From Xylaria sp. FL1777 (taxonomy: Eukaryota > Ascomycota > Sordariomycetes > Xylariales > Xylariaceae): DNA of 64,000 nt. The stretch is from the NCBI GenBank assembly GCA_022578965.1, contig MU400548.1, positions 124,001 through 188,000 of the forward strand, in the 5' to 3' direction. This document shows, piece by piece, positions 39,301 through 51,367 of this stretch. The notes beneath the pieces were generated by a model. That model made no database searches and was not told where the DNA came from. It saw only the letters and a list, made by a program, of their open reading frames with translations. Made by a program: the position numbers and the translations under genes. The first letter of the stretch is position 1. Each line of letters opens with the position of its first letter.

Positions 39301-40696
39301 CCCTTGATGTCAGACAATCCCTCGGTGCAAATACTTACCTACCGTTAGACCACAGACTCTCGCCGCATTGCATTGGGGGAATAGGTAGTGGACTTGGCAC
39401 GGAGTTCTAGTCAACGGATCATCTTGTCCCCAGGCTTCTCTAGCACATAACGGGCTAGGGTGCGGAACAGTGAAATAGCGGACGGCACAGCAAGCGCCAT
39501 GGAACTACTACGTATACTAGTAGCTGTCGATGATGTGATGGCGGCGGCTGGCCATAAGCTGGAGAGTAGATAGAGCAGATCCTGTAGATTGGTGGATGGA
39601 GGAACGGAGGATAGGATGGACGCGGAGCGTTAACGTCCTCTCACCCTCTTGGTCGATAGGTCCAACCAACTGTTATCATTCCGCGTGAACTCCAACTCGG
39701 CGCGCGCAAGAAAAAAAAAACGGGATCGTCATGCAAGGTAAACGCCTCAGTCGGCTCTTTCTCCCTGTGTTGGCGCAGCCTCGGTCAATTAAGGGTCCAT
39801 CTAGTGTAGCCTACATACATCACAGCAGAGGTATCTACCGGTACTTAGCAGCACATTATCTACAAGTACGCCATCATGATCCCGAGAGGGGAGGGGGGGC
39901 GTGTTGCAGCAAAGGATTCCCGCGACGGTAGCTAGTGAGTTGCATAGACAGGGGAGATCGAACTGGTGCCTTTCCCCCTTCTGCTTTGTCTGCTTCTCCG
40001 TGTGTGGCTGCCGGTCGCTCGAACTGTTCGACTCCAGGACACCGGACTGGTGGTGTCGGTGGTATCATAGTCGTTGGTGGTCCAGCAGTGAATTTGGTGA
40101 TGGCGCGCGCGTCGTCACCAAACGCTCACTCCCTCACCGCTTTCAGGGATTGGATTGGATTGGCATCGGCAATCGATGTTGAATCAGATTTGCGACCCTG
40201 TAGGGTTTCGCCTTCACGGACGTTTACACATACACGCATACACGCATACACACATATCTGCAAACACATGTTCATGATACGCTGGACGCTCATCATGACG
40301 CTCATCATACAGTCCCTACTGGAGACGCTCACGACAATCATGGCTATTCCCGGGCTATCACCCCCTCGGCGGCGTCTAGGCCAAGTCCGTGCCGTAATGG
40401 GAAAGCCTGGGCAGACCTGGGCCTTCAAGCGGCAGGTTGGGAGGGGTTACACGTAGGATCGTGTCCCATGCGCCGATAATTAATTGCTGGCAGCTCAGCT
40501 GAAGCGAAGAGTCGCGATCCAATAAATACCCAATTGAGCCTGATTGTGAGTCTTCCTGATTATGAGACGTGAGTCGTCAGTCGGTCGGTCGCCGGACGGG
40601 AAAATCACCCGGATCTCCCAGGCGATGCGATGCGACCTCAACTACCTACATATGCACTGCACAAACCGTACGAGACTGTCATAAATATAGTATTGT

Positions 40697-40722
40697 GTAT
40701 ACATGCTACGCAGCATGTATAC
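40697..40722. repeat. short perfect hairpin
   Basis: Arms GTATACATGCT and AGCATGTATAC (11 bp) flank the 4-base loop ACGC. It is surrounded by TACGTA/TAGGTA motifs. Confidence 0.85.
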
Positions 40723-41090
40723 TACGTACGCAGTAGGTAGATGTAGTAGGTAGGCGCCTGGTGGATACTGTGACGGAGAACCAGAGCCACATCCATGAAG
40801 CGTCACGGTCGTCACCATGGCGACTTGGCGACCGCACACAAAGCAGCGAATACCGGTAAGTACACCATATGTCATATGTTCAGGGAGAAGGAAAAGAAGA
40901 AACTGTCATACCGACGCCAACCATACGCTGTTGGGAGTCTGGAATGGGTTCAAAAGAATTGGAATAATTGGAATTGTCTTTCTCTGATGTAATACAAACC
41001 TAGTCCAGATGCGATGAATGATCATCTGTACAATTTGCTATGCCTACCACCACTTAGGCCAAGAGCGGGAGGCTTTTAGGCTGTGCAGTT

Positions 41091-41141
41091 GGGGCCAACA
41101 GTGGGCCAGCAGGGGGCCAGCAGGGGGCCGACGGGGGCCGC
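41091..41141. repeat. GGGCCAGCA-type short tandem repeat
   Basis: Successive units of about 11 bp, GGGGCCAGCAG, decaying to GGGGCCGACGG. A G-rich plus strand in an otherwise mixed spacer. Confidence 0.75.
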
Positions 41142-41850
41142 TAGTGCTGTACGCTGTACACTAGGGAGCTGTGTGCTGGAACACCCCGCATACATAGGTA
41201 GGTACCTAAGTAAGTATACAGCGGCAGCGCTTACCTACCTACAGCGAGTGGTCTGACCTGCTAAATACCTATGTACATACGCCGGTAGTAGTACGGGCAT
41301 ACACTACCGACAAGCTAGGTAGATGTAAGTACTTATGTAAGTGCTACTGTACATACTATAGTAAATATCTAATTACTACAAACCCACGGTAGAGCGTAGT
41401 AGGGTACAGTACAGTATATACGTGAGATCAGGAGCTAAGTACCTACTTATGCAGGTATAAACAACTCTAGAAGAGCAGAAGAGGCTGTCCATCTGATGAT
41501 CCACTGAAGTCGCTGAAGCCGCTGAAGTCATTGCATGCTGCGTATACGTACAGGTATTTGTTGACCCTTGTAAAAGTGGCATCTGGGGTCCAGGTGCAGC
41601 CCACAAGCCATCCTCATCCTGTGACATGGAACTACCCCATTTTTTGGCCGAAAGACTTTGGGGCGGCACAGCAGAGGGATTCGTGGATAATACTGCGTAC
41701 TTACTTATGCGGCGCCAGTACCTGTACCGGGTACATACCTTCGTACCTACCTAGGTACTGCGTGCCACCTCGTCATCCACAGTTCTGGTGTCGGCTGACG
41801 TTACCTTGGCTGCACCATCTGCACCACACGTACTCGCCCCGATGCCGAAT

Positions 41851-41893
41851 ACCAAGTATCAAGTATCAAGTATCAGGTATCCAAGTATCCAAG
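41851..41893. repeat. CAAGTAT short tandem repeat
   Basis: Consecutive 7-bp units CAAGTAT with variants CAGGTAT and CCAAGTAT. Confidence 0.8.
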
Positions 41894-42224
41894 ACATGTG
41901 TAAGACAGTTGGTTGCACAACACCGAGACTGCGGGTTCAGCTCATGACTTTAAGACTTGATATATCCCAGCCCGTATCCGACGCCCCTTCTCCGTCCCTC
42001 TATACTAAACCACTAAACCATACCATCTCATCTTCTTAATTAGATCCGTTTGAGCTACCTTGACATCGAACCCCCTCTTGCTCCCCTGATCCCTCGAATC
42101 CCTCTCGGTACTTCTCTGTTCTCGACTTCGACTTACTACACCGGCACCTCTTGGATGACTACATCCTCTCGTGCAGCCGCTGTTGCGTAGTAAAGCCTAG
42201 ATATCTTATAAGACCATTTCGACA

Positions 42225-43838
42225 ATGCATCTGTTTGACCTTCCGCTTGAGCTGCTCGATCAAATCTTCTCAGATGCCGTCGAGGATAGGACTTTCAAGC
42301 GTGTCATGAGGCTTCGCCTCGTAAACCGTTAGTGTCATGCCGTCCCATCGGAACTCGTGTGATGCCAGCCTCATCAGCTAACAGTTTATATAGGCCAGTT
42401 CAGATACTTGACTGATGAAGCCGTTTTCAGCTCGCGGATGCTTGATGACATAGCCTTTGATCCTGAGCTGAGCTTGAACTGTGAGGAGCAGCACGATTCA
42501 CCATGGATACTATACTTGCGCACGTATATAGGCCGACGGATCTACCAGGAGCGTAATGACAAGACGATGCGAGGACAGTACAGACAGGTGGCCGAATATC
42601 TGTGGGTTGCCGGCAGCAAAATCTTCCCCGGCTTAACCTTTGAAGACTGTATCTACGATCTCTCAGGCGTCACATTTTTCATCAATTCCTCGCTAGAAAC
42701 ATCGGCTCTACTAAAATCGACATCGTGCAAGGACTCATTCAGTCAGCCTCAGCTCGCTACGTTATTCCTCAACGCCGTGGTATATATGGGCTTAGAGCCC
42801 TTCGCCAAGGCCCTTATCTCTGAAGACCCGAATGACTACTGGCAATGCCCGACTGTTGCCGCGAGCACAAAGCCTAGCTTTCGCAGGCTCATCGAAATGG
42901 CTTCCTTCCGCGGGCATTTGGGGTTGGTGGAGCATCTCGTCCAAGTCGAGAAGAAAATGACGCACAGGACCTGGTCGCTCATGAGTGCCAGCACCGCCTC
43001 AAGTATTCTACGATATGCCTCTATAGGCGGCCATGACGATGTCATGGAATACGCTTTAAATAACAGTAACCTAAGCAATGAACACCTTACCTCAACAACA
43101 CGTCGGAACCTGGGGATTGCACTCGGCCACACCAACTCCACAGATTTATCCAGTCGACTGGCTGCCGTTCTTGAGCAGGGCATGGATCCATTCGAGACAG
43201 CGACACGTGATGACGTCTACTCACGCCTGGATGTCGCCGCACGCCAAGGCAATACAGAGATAGTTCGGTACCTGCTGAGGCAGGACTTGTGTCTGAACCA
43301 ACCAGGCGCGCACACAAATTCAGAACCCCTGCCACACAAGCAAGGTTGCGACTCGCTCAAGTCACGCTCACACTTCCGGCCGCTCATCAGCGCAATTGAG
43401 AGCGGCAATGTGGAAACCGTTGAGCTGCTGCTCTGGCACGGCGCCGATCCCAATTGGTTCCCGCCCACGCGGACGGCGCTGATGGCGGCTGTACACAAGG
43501 GCGACCTAGCCATAGTGCGCACGCTCGTCGAGTACGGCGCGCGCATCGACGTCGGCACGCCCTCGCCCATCGTCGTAGCTGTGCAGCAGGAGAATGAGGA
43601 TATATTCGCGTACCTTGAGGCTAAGGGGGCGCTACGCGAGCCCGAGGTTGGCGCCTGGGCCATGGCGTACGCGAAAGTGTTCGGGCTCGACACTATGGTT
43701 GAACTCCTAAAGAAGCGCGGCTTCGACGCCGAAGACGTCCTGCATCATACGCCCTCGAGTGAGGAGGAGGAATACGGCCGTTATCTGTTCCGGAGCGAGC
43801 ATTACGGATTAGGAGCGTTGGAATTCTGCTGCAAATGA
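42225..43838 (+). CDS. F-box and ankyrin-repeat protein
   Basis: Exon 1 (42225-42327) and exon 2 (42394-43838) give 515 residues. The N-terminus is an F-box-like start: MHLFDLPLELLDQIFSDAVE, then RVMRLRLVNRQFRYL across the intron. A middle helical region follows, then ankyrin-type repeats from about residue 195: RRLIEMASFRGHLGLVEHLV earlier, LDVAARQGNTEIVRYLLRQD, FRPLISAIESGNVETVELLL with WHGADPNW, and TALMAAVHKGDLAIVRTLVE with YGARIDVG. F-box proteins recruit targets to SCF ubiquitin ligases, with ankyrins as the likely substrate reader; the target is unknown. Such proteins are expanded and variable in ascomycetes. It is the first gene after the 8-kb gap, next to a decayed NACHT gene. Confidence 0.87.
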
Positions 43839-45329
43839 TTGTCACGGTTTCCGGTAATTTTGCTTTTCTGCTTTTTAACTGATTAGTTTTATTAGCGACA
43901 TGTTTTGGGATACCATTTCTGTTCATCTAGCATGCATAAAAAGGATTTGAGGCGTTTTATTCTGTCATCGTCATGAAAGCTCTCTACCTACACCTATTAC
44001 AGATAGCTACATAATCAGCTAGCCAGCTTGGCTCTTCCCTAATCAACCCAAGAGCTTCTTGGTAATAAATGAATGAATGGATATACATCCATACAACGCC
44101 AAGATATTTGATTTTGACATTTCAATTGTGTTACCAGCCGGCAGGCATTTGTGTGTATACCTACGCGTAGATAGATCCTTGCTAGCAACTCTCCTCCCTG
44201 CTAGTTTTCTCGTTGTGGTTAGGGTCCGCTGATGTGGAATTCTTGCTCCTAGTCCTTACTTAATCCGGAATCGAAAAAGCTACCCCTACCCTTAGCGCTT
44301 ATAGATACCAGTAGGCGTTGCTTTTGTAGTCTTGGTATGAATCTAAATAGGTAGTATACAGACAATAGTGTAGATAAAGCAACAGTCGGTCACTGCACTA
44401 AGCAGTCAAAGGACCATCACTCCAACTGTATTGGTTTATACGAAAGTTGCGATAATGATTAAGTGCTCGAAGAATAAAGGTTAAACAACTACATGTAAGT
44501 GAGATCTATTCTTATTCGCCTATGTTGTTAACATTTTTAGCCAGAGAATATAGCACGAATGTAAGATAAGTGGGTTCCCTTCCAATACTTCTCAGGAATC
44601 AATAATATTGAGCCTTTACCCATAACTACGACCTGGCAGTTACCCTCTAGTGACCTAACTTCACTCTAGAGACAAGCACCTCCGACAGTTGCTACCTAGG
44701 TAAGCTATAACATCTTTAATGTGACAAAGCCATTATTGACCCTGCGCTACCTTCTTGACTAGCCTAGCTTACCTACCTGCTTATGCATCACCCCGACTAG
44801 TCTTACGAAAATCCATACACAATGTAGTTAACTAAAGCGTAACTATGTAGTAATGCAATATTAAACCAACGCGCCGGAATACTAGCAGAGAAGGAGGCTG
44901 CTGTATCTCCTTACACCAGATACGAGAGAGTCTACCAAGTTCCAACCAGATGTTACGAGTGACTGGATGTACTCAGATGCATTCAAGTAGGTGGCGTGTG
45001 TTAAGGAATAGTTAGGATTTCAATACAGCGGTTGATTGATTTCTGCAGGTCTTAAATCTTTACGAGAATCATCACCTGGGTACATATATATATATATATA
45101 GGATTACTACTATAACCACTCCATAGGGTATGTGGTAAATTGTCACCTAACAACTACGAACTATAGAGTTTTTGCGCTTTGCTATAATTAGCAAGGTTTA
45201 TAAACTTTGCTCATTCAAGAATAAGCTCTCTTAGATTTCCCATTATATTGTTCATCATTAGTCAAAGGTTCTCGACATATCTCCTCCCGTCTACTCTAGC
45301 ATGTATTGCAAATGTGCGGTTTTGGAACT
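43839..45329. other. AT-rich intergenic region
   Basis: No gene seen. It contains an (AT)n stretch near 45083-45100 and scattered TACCTA motifs. Confidence 0.5.
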
Positions 45330-47816
45330 ATGGATCCAGTGACAGTTTTAGGTCTTGCCAGCAATATTTACACCTTTGTTGAAGTTGGCTTTAAAGTTGT
45401 CCGCTAATACAAGGACTTTTGACGCAATCGACTTGATGAAACACGGATAGTGCCGAACGACGCATTATTGCGGAAGAACTAAGAAATGTCTCCGACGAGC
45501 TTGTGGCCAACAGCCCTCCCTCATTAACAGCCCTTGGGGTAGAATGTAGCAGGCTGTGCAATGAACTACTACAGCTTTTAGACAAGTTTGCGGTCAAGAA
45601 TCCAGATTCAACCCGTGAACGCATCGGGGTCATTTTCAGATCTTATTAGCGAGCGCCAGACACCTCCTCACTAAAGAATAGACTTGAAATGTACCGTAGG
45701 CAGTTAATGGTGAATTTCCTGCAAACTCTGAGGTATGAGGGTATCTTGCTCCCCAAACCCCACTCGCCGTACAAGAATGTATCGTGTAGTGAAGCTAAGC
45801 TTATGCATGACTCTATTAGAGATGACCACTCAAAGTTCAACGAAAAGTTGGATAATATCCAACATGAAGTCTGGCAGCTGAGCGACTCACGGTCGACTCA
45901 GCTCACTGAGCTTCGCTCAGACTTGCTTAAAACGATGCAACCCCCAGGACAGGGTTCAGTTCAGGCACCTATTGACACATTCGGTCGATTGCTGTTAGAA
46001 CTTCGAGATATGATAAAGTCTTGCGACCCAGAAGTATCAATCTTGATGCAACTGCGATTCAGTGATATTTACAGCCGAGAAGATACCATTAAGGCCCCAA
46101 CAGACGGCACCTCCATATGGCCCATAACAGATATGACTTATAATAGCGAAGGGTCGAGTATCAATTTGAATGACCGGGAAAACTTGTTCACACCATGGCT
46201 CCAATCGGGTAGTGGTGTGTTTCACGTTTCTGGCAAGGCTGGGTCTGGAAAATCGACGTTAATGAAGCATATTTGGTTGCATAATCACACTCAGGAACAC
46301 CTCGAGGCATGGTCAGGAGACCAGAAGCTGTTGAAAGCTGCGTTCTTCTTTTGGGCTGCCGGAAACAAATCCCTCACAGGTTTATTCCGTTCTATCTTAT
46401 TTACAGTACTTTCCCAGGATAAAGGCTTAATTCTGAAAGTATTTCCACAATGTTGGGGAAATGGCCACTTTAGGGCGCATTCTCTAGCTGGCCTTACAAG
46501 GCCTAATGCTATTGAAGAGGCTTTTCAAACCCTGCTAGGAAAAGCCACCAGTGGCGAATATCGGACATGTCTTTTTATAGACGGCTTGGACGAGTATGAA
46601 GCCGCCGATAGAGAGAGCTATTGGGAGCTTGCCAGACGACTTGGAGATTGGGCTGACCGCAGCGGAGATGTTAAGCTTTGCGTGAGCTCCAGGCCATATA
46701 ACGAGTTTCAAGACACATTCCGGTCTTCTCAACACCCAAGCTGAAAACAAATACATCTTCACCAGCTCAATAAACCTGACATTGAGAGGCACTGCCAGAA
46801 AACACTCTCATTAAAAGCAAAAGAATTTCCTGATATGTCCGGTTGGATTGAGGAGTCCGGCGAGTACCTCGTGCAAGAAATTGTACGCCGTGCAGAGGGT
46901 GTATTCCTTTGGGCAGTTCTTGTCGTTCGAATTATTGTCTCCGAAGCTAGGAGAGGAGGGTCCTATAGAGACCTAAAACAGAAAGCTTGGCTCGCTCAAG
47001 AGATCCGAAAAACAATTGTCCAACCGCCTCCTCTTCGTTGTCCTGACAAATCCATTTAGTCAAAACGTGAATGCGCTATGTTTGAAGTGGCTAGTCGACA
47101 ACGATGCATGATTTCGAGGGTTGTCCGGGTTTGCCCCTTTCCGTCCCGGGATGGTTCAAAAATCAGACCATACATCTCAATATCACTTTGCTGCCTCGTT
47201 AGGCTTGAATGATAACAATGTTACTGAACAGTATATGAGCGTGGATTCTGAATCAAGTCCACGTAGCTTACTTTTAAGCGCATGCTTGTCTAGTCTGTAC
47301 TTTGAAGGTTGCTCGCTCGTTGGGAAAGTCTCAAGACTGGATCTCGTGAAGACTCTCCTCAAAAGGGGTTTCACTGACCACGACCGAGTAAAGCTTCTTA
47401 GCTCTGAGCGGGATATCGAGGGAAAATGGGCGGACAAGTTCGCTACTGTGTGGATGATTCTTATATCGGGCCTTGTAGTGTTAGATGAACGGAGACCTTC
47501 AACCAATGCGACAACCCAATTAATAAACATCTTAGGCGAGCTCTTGCGTCATGAGAGTCAAGAGGATCTCTTTTTGTTGGGTTTCAGTTCACCATCTACA
47601 GACGTTTATGATTGTTTTATAACGCTCGAGGATCTCGTTCAGAGATCCAATCTGAGCGCACGAATTCCTGATGAGTTGTTAAATTCAGCGCATCATGAGA
47701 AAGACGGCCGAATATCTAAGAACGCACCTAGTTGGATTTGGGAGCGTTGGCGTGACCAAACCATTCACCCTATATCCAGAAATTTGAAAAGGTTGACAGC
47801 GGAGAGCTGCAACTGA
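45330..47816 (+). pseudogene. decayed NACHT-type (STAND/NLR) gene
   Basis: It starts like fungal NACHT N-domains (MDPVTVLGLASNIYTFVEVG) but stops at TAA 45405 after 25 codons. Similarity resumes in another frame at about 45473 (EELRNVSDELVANSPPSL) and meets TAG at 45647, where a third frame reads LISERQT. The main open piece (45689-46744) holds Walker A (SGKAGSGKSTL) and Walker B (CLFIDGLDEYE). TGA at 46742 interrupts it; the same frame continues with LHQLNKPDIERHC and GVFLWAVLVVRIIV to TAG at 47057. A shifted frame carries ALCLKWLVDNDA and a final piece to 47816. Such proteins are signalling ATPases linked to nonself recognition and cell death. Multiple stops and shifts make a working product unlikely, unless unseen introns remove them. 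Confidence 0.85.
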
Positions 47817-48589
47817 CCTCAAAAAGTTTTTCTCCGAGCGGTAGTATCCAGAACGGGTTTCCTCGAGGATGGAATCGAAGATTATCCCTGTTTCATGCTG
47901 TGGTAGCGAAAACGAACGGGTATAAATGAACATAGTGTCATAATATAGCTACTACTAGAAGCTAGCAGAACACGATGAAAGATCTTGTTATATGTTAGTG
48001 CCATGCCAGCAACGGGAACAACACTAATATAATTATGAACTGAATCACGAGAGAATCGGCCTGTCCTGCGTTATTGTATATACTGAAGGTGGTCTTACAG
48101 AAATATAGGTGTAAGAAGAGTTAGCAGGCATAGCTGATGGGGATGAGTAGGCAGTCAAAGAAATCATAGGTTTCCTGAGCCTTAGATACCAAGATTCTCC
48201 AACTGTCGGATGATTGGCAAACCTCCCGCTCTCTCTGATCGCAGCCTTCATGCCCCCTCTAATTGTACGTAAAGGAAGTAATAGGATGTAGGAAACAGTG
48301 TTTCCCATCAGAGGCAGCCCTCGTTGGCCATATCCCAGCCCATTGTATCATTATAACGCTCGTTCCTTGAGGGCATTTCGCCACTATTCCCTTTCATCTT
48401 CTTAAATGTTCAGGTTTTAGTCATACACTATATCTGTTATGCTCAAATCTGTCGCCTTACAGCACCTCCACATTAAAATCCATATCCTCAACAGTCTTTG
48501 AGATCGTGTTAAACCGACAATAAGGTAAACTTCGAGATTATACATCTCGCCTCTGAAGTATCAGATAGGCTATTACAAAAAGTCTGAAC
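47817..48589. other. intergenic, no gene seen
   Basis: Between the 3' ends of the pseudogene and the secreted-protein gene. Nothing is recognised. Confidence 0.5.
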
Positions 48590-49213
48590 TCACCCCACAG
48601 CCTGAACCGCATTTGGTGGCAGCTCCAAACCCGGTAAGTCAAGCGGCGGCGGCGTCTCACTCACAACACCACAAGTGATCTCGACACTGCGCACATATCC
48701 CCCAAAGGCCCTCATCTCAGGTATAAACACAGCAAGATTAGCAAACGTCCTGCAATCCGGATCGTTGAAGACGCGTGCCTGGCAACCGTCATCCTTATTC
48801 GCTAAGAAGTTGCCACACTGTGCAACGCCGGGGACATTATAGCAAGTCGGCGTTGAATGCTGCGCTCCAGGCTTTGCCAAGCCGATGTTGAGGACGATGT
48901 TCCCGCGACAGTCCTTTGGCCCTGGGGAGCCGTCGAAGAGCACTGCCGAGATGGGCACGGGCTGTTCCGAAAGGGGACTCGCAGGGTTGGCGTCTGTTCG
49001 GTTTATAGCTACTTGCTCTGTATTGCTAATACCCGATTCCTCTTCGATCATGGCCTCCTGTGGTAGAAAGTGAGCTTCCACATTTTTGGAGTTCTCGTCG
49101 ACTAAAGCCGCGTCTGTCGTTGGATCATGAAGTCGCATTCTTTGTCCCCATGCTCTTGGGAGTAGTTGCAGCCACACAGCGCCTGCTGAGAACATCAGAA
49201 CATTGATTTTCAT
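48590..49213 (-). CDS. small secreted six-cysteine protein
   Basis: A single frame of 207 residues. The first 23 residues look like a signal peptide (MKINVLMFSAGAVWLQLLPR, then AWG). An acidic, linker-like propeptide region follows up to about residue 95. The C-terminal domain carries six cysteines (102, 124, 133, 144, 154, 181), enough for three disulfides, with DGSPGPKDCRGN at its start and VRSVEITCG near its end. I recognise the general C-R-G/C-x8-C pattern of a common fungal secreted family but no named function. Candidate effector or cell-surface protein. The stop TGA overlaps a perfect donor (GGGGTGAGT), so a spliced, longer form cannot be excluded. It sits beside a decayed NACHT gene. 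Confidence 0.75.
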   Translation of the reverse strand: MKINVLMFSAGAVWLQLLPRAWGQRMRLHDPTTDAALVDENSKNVEAHFLPQEAMIEEESGISNTEQVAINRTDANPASPLSEQPVPISAVLFDGSPGPKDCRGNIVLNIGLAKPGAQHSTPTCYNVPGVAQCGNFLANKDDGCQARVFNDPDCRTFANLAVFIPEMRAFGGYVRSVEITCGVVSETPPPLDLPGLELPPNAVQAVG

Positions 49214-51367
49214 TTTTTATCGTCATTTGAAGCCCCGTGAATATTGAAATGAAAATTGATGGAGAAGAGAGCTTCAGAAGGGTTAGGTTCGAGATCGTGA
49301 GGACGGATAGATCATGAGTTTTGAGACACTGCCAAGACGTCGTGGTATGAGTGAGAATGAAGCTTGGCGTTTCACATCATGGTGCTTTGGAGTAAACCGT
49401 AGAGCATGCCAAAGACTGAATTCGAGCTACTAACAGTTCAGTTCAGCTTCCTGGTCTATTAATACCAAGCCGGACTCAGATGGATACAGCAGCTTAGGTT
49501 TTCATTTGATAGCATAAGTAAGAGCAGAGGACTACGTGTTGACTGACAGCACTTGTGTTGCTACAGCCTCCATAACTGGACCCCATCGTATATACATATA
49601 ACTTGTTAACCCAATAATTCTTATAAAAAAAAAAAGAAAAACCTAACTCAGAGCTATATTACTCACTCCTATCCGTGATAGACGTAGGTTTAATATAGTT
49701 CCTTCAGCTCATTCTCAGGGCGTATGTCCTGGGGGCTATATGTTCCGTAGAGCTAGAACAGGTACAAACAACACACCCTCTTAGCCTTCGAATGTGAGAC
49801 CGCTCGAACTATACTGTCTAACTCGTCATCGGAACCACTTAGTAACCAGATTAGTTAAATTAAGCAATACCTCGCAAGTACACTGAATTACCCACATGGT
49901 AATATCAGAGATTGACAATTATTCATGGACACTCCTCCCCCATAAATAATGCTAAACTGTTCCTTTTTTCGTTTTTGGGGGTTAGAAAAGATATATCATT
50001 CATATTCAAGTCAAGTTTTAGACAGAGTCTATCAGAATGGCTGGTTTCATGTATTGTAATATCTCCAGCTGTTTGAAATACTCTTAATCTTCTAAGTGAT
50101 TCATTGCTTTCCTGCGTTTGAATTAATGCCTTGCGTGCTCTTTAACACGATCAAGTGAGATAGGCAATACTTTTTATACAACTAAGTTATAGTGAAATGA
50201 AAACATGAAAGCTTCTGCATAGCTTCTGCATTAACTGGGGGTGATGTAGAACTGCTAAAGAAGAGAAACTGGTTTTCTTTATTTGATTTGTTAGGACTTA
50301 ACTAGGTACTTTATATTGTAACCTTTGCAGCACTTAGGTATCACAGGGCTCAGTGAGTGGAACGATGAGAGTGGCGCCGGACCCCTCATTTAGGTATTTA
50401 GGTACCTACCTAGGTACTATGTAGGTAGATTCTAAGTGGTCCTCATGGCATTACGGGCGTCATAGCTCGCTGTTCCGGTTGCCGCTATAGCACAAAATAA
50501 CCTGGCTGGACCCCAACAGGTGACTACCCAAACACGTCAGGCTGGACCCTACCTAATGCTGCTGCACCCGACTCCGGCTGCAATGGCAGTCATCCATCAC
50601 TCACTCACTCGCTCACTCATTCATTCATCAACTCCTCTCCTTCCTTTCAGAACTACACATACGAACAAAAGCACAGCTCCAACACTGATCTCCCTCTATC
50701 TGCATTCAATTTTCTCCCATTCACCCCAACCACTCAGGCACTCCTCCCTCGGCATCTAGATCTATTCTCCCCCCCCGGTCTCCCTGTACTGCGTACGTCC
50801 TTTCCCCTCGTCCCATCTCCGAGGCTCCAGAACCCCGCCAACTGACGACGATCCAAAAGTGACGCCTCCGTTCTCCCACTTTTCCGTCTTTACCGACCGA
50901 TTACATACTCGACGCGATCACTCTCTCGAGCCCGGACGACCTCCATCCTTATTCTGTCACCAGTATCTATCGCCATATCCAGCAACAGCCACGCCGTCTC
51001 CACACCGTCTCAACGCCGCCGTCCAGGGACTGACTGCTTGTCTACCCGACCTGCACAATCCCCATACTCCATTTGTCCTGGCACATCCGTCAGCCCTCAC
51101 GATACTGCCTCGACTACTTCAGTGACCAAGTCTTACCTGAAACGGCCTACTCCTTCCTAAGCCAGGGAGGATCGGAAAGAGACACGTGAGGTCGGCTACT
51201 AAGACCACACACTAAAGTACGGTTCTCGCTATACTTGTCTCCCTTGAGTCGCGGCCGCAGAGACCTGCCGACATCTCTTCGTGGTATCGTCACGCATTTT
51301 CGCCAAGAAAGATCACCGTCATCCACTGCTGTCGAGGACGGCAAACCGCCAAAGTAACAAGTCCAAA
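49214..51367. other. intergenic and upstream region of the Ubc8-like gene
   Basis: No supportable gene. 50400-50430 has TACCTA motifs. The stretch from about 50600 to 51130 is pyrimidine-rich on the plus strand, as seen in upstream and 5' untranslated regions of fungal housekeeping genes. Confidence 0.5.

Larger units (their letters stand above)
34104..42224. other. 8.1-kb gene-poor region
   Basis: Frames up to 173 codons exist (for example 35361-35858, 36763-37206, 39935-40456), but none has a domain, signal peptide or joinable exons, and several are made of simple repeats. The region is rich in TACCTA/TAGGTA motifs and several arrays listed separately. It could be a large regulatory region for the flanking zinc-finger or F-box genes, a noncoding transcript, or old repeat remains. 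Confidence 0.5.

Noticed and set aside
39935..40456. 173-codon frame in the gene-poor region
   Set aside because: Composition is mixed low complexity (Thr/His from ACACAT repeats), with no signal peptide, domain or joinable exon.
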